Positions 14,841 through 17,259 of a stretch of DNA of 17,259 nt are shown here, piece by piece. The stretch spans positions 1 to 17,259 of the forward strand of contig CALBRU010000090.1 of NCBI GenBank assembly GCA_937927695.1, given 5' to 3'. This DNA is from an uncultured Thiomonas sp. GTDB taxonomy: Bacteria; Pseudomonadota; Gammaproteobacteria; Burkholderiales; Burkholderiaceae_C. How positions within the stretch are numbered: position 1 is the stretch's first letter; each line of letters opens with the position of its first letter. A program made the translations under genes and the position numbers. Below the pieces are notes generated by a model that was given only the letters and a program-made list of their open reading frames with translations, did not search any database and was not told the origin of the DNA.

Positions 14841-17066
14841 ATGGATCACGCCGACTCCTCCGCAGCCGAAAAACCCGATTACCGGGCCACGCTGAATCTG
14901 CCAGACACAATCTTCCCCATGCGCGGCGATCTGCCCAAGCGCGAACCGCAATGGATCAAGGACTGGAACGAAAACGGTCTCTACCAGAGGCTGCGCCTGG
15001 CGCGCTCCGGGGCGCCGAAATTCGTGCTGCACGACGGCCCGCCGTATGCCAACGGCCAGATTCACATGGGGCATGCGGTCAACAAGATTCTGAAGGACAT
15101 GATCGTCAAGGCACGTCAGTTGAGCGGCTTTGATGCGGCTTACATTCCCGGTTGGGACTGTCACGGTCTGCCGATCGAAAACGCCATTGAAAAGCAGTTT
15201 GGCCGCTGCCTGCCGCGCGACGAGATGCAGGCCAAGAGCCGCGCCTATGCCACGGCGCAGATCGACCAGCAAAGGACGGATTTCAAGCGCCTGGGCGTGC
15301 TGGGCGACTGGGATCATCCCTATCGCACCATGGATTTCGTCAACGAAGCGGCGGAGATTCGCGCTTTCAAACGGGTGATCGAGCGCGGCTTTGTGTACCG
15401 TGGCCTCAAGCCGGTGTATTGGTGTTTTGATTGCGGTTCATCGCTGGCCGAATTCGAGATCGAATATGCCGACAAAAAATCGCAGACGCTCGATGTCACC
15501 TTTGAGTCGAATGATCGCGTGGCACTCGCAGCGGCTTTTGGCATGCCCGCGCTACCCGATGCCGCCAAGCCCGCCTTCGCCGTCATCTGGACGACGACCG
15601 CCTGGACAATTCCCGCCAATCAGGCGCTCAATCTCAACCCGGAAATCGAATACGCCCTGGTCGATACGCCGCGCGGCTACCTTGTGCTGGCCGCTAGCCT
15701 GGTCGAACCCTGCCTGAAGCGTTATGAGACCGAGGGCGCCATCGTGGCCACCGCACCCGGCAAGGTGCTGGGCGGGCTGGAGTTCCGCCACCCGCTGTTT
15801 GACGTGGACGCGGGCTATCGGCGGCTGTCCCCGGTGTACCTGGCCGACTACGCCACCGCCGACGACGGTACCGGCATCGTGCATTCATCACCCGCTTACG
15901 GCGTCGACGACTTCAACTCCTGCATTGCTCATGGCATGGCCTATGAGGACATCCTCAACCCGGTACTGGGCGACGGCAACTACGCGCCCGACTTTCCGCT
16001 GTTCGGCGGGCAGAATATCTGGAAAGCGGTGCCACACATCATCGACACCCTGCGTCAGGCTGATCGGCTGATGGCCACCTACGGCATCACCCACAGCTAC
16101 CCGCACTGCTGGCGTCACAAGGTGCCGGTGATCTATCGCGCGGCCGCGCAGTGGTTCATCCGCATGGACGAAGGTGAAGGCGTTTTCACCAAGGACAAGG
16201 CGCCGAAGACGCTGCGGCAGATGGCGCTCGAGGCGATCGAGCACACCAGTTTGTATCCCGAGAACGGCAAGGCGCGCCTGCACGACATGATCGCCAACCG
16301 GCCGGACTGGTGCATCAGCCGCCAGCGGAGCTGGGGCGTGCCCATCCCGTTTTTTCTGCACAAAGACAGCGGCGAACTGCACCCGCGCACCATGGACATT
16401 CTCGATGTCGCCGCCGAGATGGTGGAGCACGGCGGCATCGAGGCCTGGAGCAAGGCCAGCGCCGCCGACATCCTCGCCCGCGTGGGTTGCTCAGACGACG
16501 CGACGCTCTACAGCAAAAGCACCGACATCCTCGAAGTCTGGTTCGACTCGGGCACCACGCACACCACCGTGCTCATGGGCAGTCATGCAGGCGCGGGCCA
16601 TGCCGAAGGCCCGCAGGCCGATCTTTATCTGGAAGGCCATGACCAGCACCGCGGCTGGTTTCATTCCTCCCTGCTCACCTCGTGCGCCATGTACGGCCGC
16701 GCGCCCTACAAAGGGCTGTTGACTCACGGCTTCACCGTGGACAGCCAGGGCCGCAAGATGAGCAAGTCGCTGGGCAATGGCATCGATCCGCTGCAGACCT
16801 GCAACAAGCTGGGCGCGGAGATCATCCGCCTGTGGGTAGCCGCCTCCGACTACTCTGGTGACATTGCGGGCGACGACAAAATCCTCGCCCGCGTGGTCGA
16901 CGGTTATCGCCGCATCCGCAACACCCTGCGATTTCTGCTGGCCAATACCAGCGACTTTGATCCCGCGCAGAATGCGGTACCGCTGAGCCAGATGTTCGAA
17001 CTCGACCGCTGGGCGCTGGCCCACGCGCAGAGTCTGCAATCGGTCATCCTGGCGCATTACGAGTAA
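14841..17066 (+). CDS. ileS: Isoleucyl-tRNA synthetase, interrupted by an in-frame TAA
   Basis: Class I synthetase charging tRNA(Ile). The 741 residues before the stop hold the catalytic and editing domains: FVLHDGPPYANG then HMGH (75-78, the HIGH motif), PGWDCHGLPIE (103-113), the CP1 editing part with WTTTAWTIPANQAL (250-263) and GTGIVHSSPAYGVDDF (343-358), WFDSGTTH (567-574), GHDQHRGWFHSS (599-610) and KMSKS (639-643). The start at 14841 gives MDHADSSAAEKPDYRATLNL, leading into the usual NLPDTxFPMRGDL. The frame is open further upstream to 14664, but that overlaps ribF and is not conserved. At codon 742 there is a TAA (17064-17066); normal IleS is about 930-960 residues, so the rest of the anticodon-binding region and any C-terminal zinc ribbon would be lost. 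The homologous sequence resumes in the same frame straight after the stop. Confidence 0.93.
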   Translation: MDHADSSAAEKPDYRATLNLPDTIFPMRGDLPKREPQWIKDWNENGLYQRLRLARSGAPKFVLHDGPPYANGQIHMGHAVNKILKDMIVKARQLSGFDAAYIPGWDCHGLPIENAIEKQFGRCLPRDEMQAKSRAYATAQIDQQRTDFKRLGVLGDWDHPYRTMDFVNEAAEIRAFKRVIERGFVYRGLKPVYWCFDCGSSLAEFEIEYADKKSQTLDVTFESNDRVALAAAFGMPALPDAAKPAFAVIWTTTAWTIPANQALNLNPEIEYALVDTPRGYLVLAASLVEPCLKRYETEGAIVATAPGKVLGGLEFRHPLFDVDAGYRRLSPVYLADYATADDGTGIVHSSPAYGVDDFNSCIAHGMAYEDILNPVLGDGNYAPDFPLFGGQNIWKAVPHIIDTLRQADRLMATYGITHSYPHCWRHKVPVIYRAAAQWFIRMDEGEGVFTKDKAPKTLRQMALEAIEHTSLYPENGKARLHDMIANRPDWCISRQRSWGVPIPFFLHKDSGELHPRTMDILDVAAEMVEHGGIEAWSKASAADILARVGCSDDATLYSKSTDILEVWFDSGTTHTTVLMGSHAGAGHAEGPQADLYLEGHDQHRGWFHSSLLTSCAMYGRAPYKGLLTHGFTVDSQGRKMSKSLGNGIDPLQTCNKLGAEIIRLWVAASDYSGDIAGDDKILARVVDGYRRIRNTLRFLLANTSDFDPAQNAVPLSQMFELDRWALAHAQSLQSVILAHYE

Positions 17067-17259
17067 TATGAGTTCCACCCGGTGGTCGCCAAGCTGCAGG
17101 TCTACTGCTCCGAAGACCTGGGTGCGTTCTATCTCGACGCCCTGAAAGACCGCCTCTACACCACCGCGCCCGACAGCCTCGCCCGACGCAGCGCCCAGAC
17201 CGCGCTTTGGCAAATCACCCAAGGCATGCTGCGCTGGATGGCGCCCTTCCTCAGCTTCA
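17067..17259 (+). pseudogene. ileS: Downstream continuation of ileS after the in-frame stop (partial)
   Basis: The 64 codons after the TAA, in the same frame as ileS, encode YEFHPVVAKL, then CSEDLGAFYLDALKDRLYT, then SLARRSAQTALW and RWMAPFLSF. This is the conserved IleS anticodon-binding domain text (compare the FYLDIIKDRQYT and ARRS-QTAL segments of E. coli IleS). No base is inserted or deleted, so the interruption is a single stop codon and not a frameshift. No in-frame ATG follows closely enough to give a useful restart; the ATG at 17068 is out of frame. The sequence reaches the window edge intact. Confidence 0.85.

Noticed and set aside
1..17259. Mobile elements, CRISPR arrays, toxin-antitoxin or defence genes, tRNA and rRNA genes
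   Set aside because: Reading both strands gave no transposase, spaced repeats, cloverleaf sequence or rRNA-like sequence; every long stretch is explained by conserved core genes.

Overview
The window is a GC-rich stretch of bacterial chromosome made almost entirely of housekeeping genes. The gene set and order fit a betaproteobacterium of the order Burkholderiales. Clues are an odhA-odhB-lpdA 2-oxoglutarate dehydrogenase operon with a roughly 950-residue E1, a TrpS with the long helical insert before KMSKS seen in Pseudomonas/Burkholderia-type enzymes, and the run PHP phosphatase - YciO - M50 protease - trpS. A Thiomonas-like genus is possible but cannot be fixed from sequence reading alone. 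I see no mobile element, CRISPR array, tRNA, rRNA or obvious horizontally acquired block.

Layout. (1) 1-5101, minus strand: lpdA (E3, runs off the left edge), odhB/sucB (E2) and odhA/sucA (E1), the complete 2-oxoglutarate dehydrogenase complex in transcription order E1-E2-E3. A probable promoter lies upstream of odhA near 5223-5252, and a GC-rich hairpin sits between odhA and odhB. (2) 5371-7282, minus strand: murB, a small DUF4282-like membrane protein translationally coupled to it, and def (peptide deformylase). (3) 7326-7811, plus strand: yajQ, divergent from murB. (4) 7823-8955, minus strand: ybaK (aminoacyl-tRNA deacylase) then plsY. (5) 8994-12508, plus strand: a PHP phosphatase/RNase AM-like gene, yciO, an M50 metalloprotease and trpS. 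(6) 12497-13370, minus strand: a cold-shock protein gene with a good intrinsic terminator, then a DedA-family membrane protein gene whose 3' end overlaps trpS by 12 bp. (7) 13733-17259, plus strand: ribF (flavokinase/FAD synthetase) and ileS, which runs off the right edge.

Together the genes cover the TCA cycle (E1/E2/E3), envelope building (MurB, PlsY, DedA), and a marked cluster of translation functions: TrpS, IleS, YbaK editing, peptide deformylase, RNase AM-like rRNA maturation and YciO.

The main anomaly is an in-frame TAA at 17064-17066 that interrupts ileS after codon 741. The homologous IleS sequence resumes in the same frame right after it and continues to the window edge. ileS is normally essential, so this is a sequencing or assembly error, a true nonsense mutation backed by a second ileS, or recoding. 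Recoding is least likely, because TAA also ends yciO in this window. I found no convincing undescribed system here. The other findings are modest regulatory or architectural observations.
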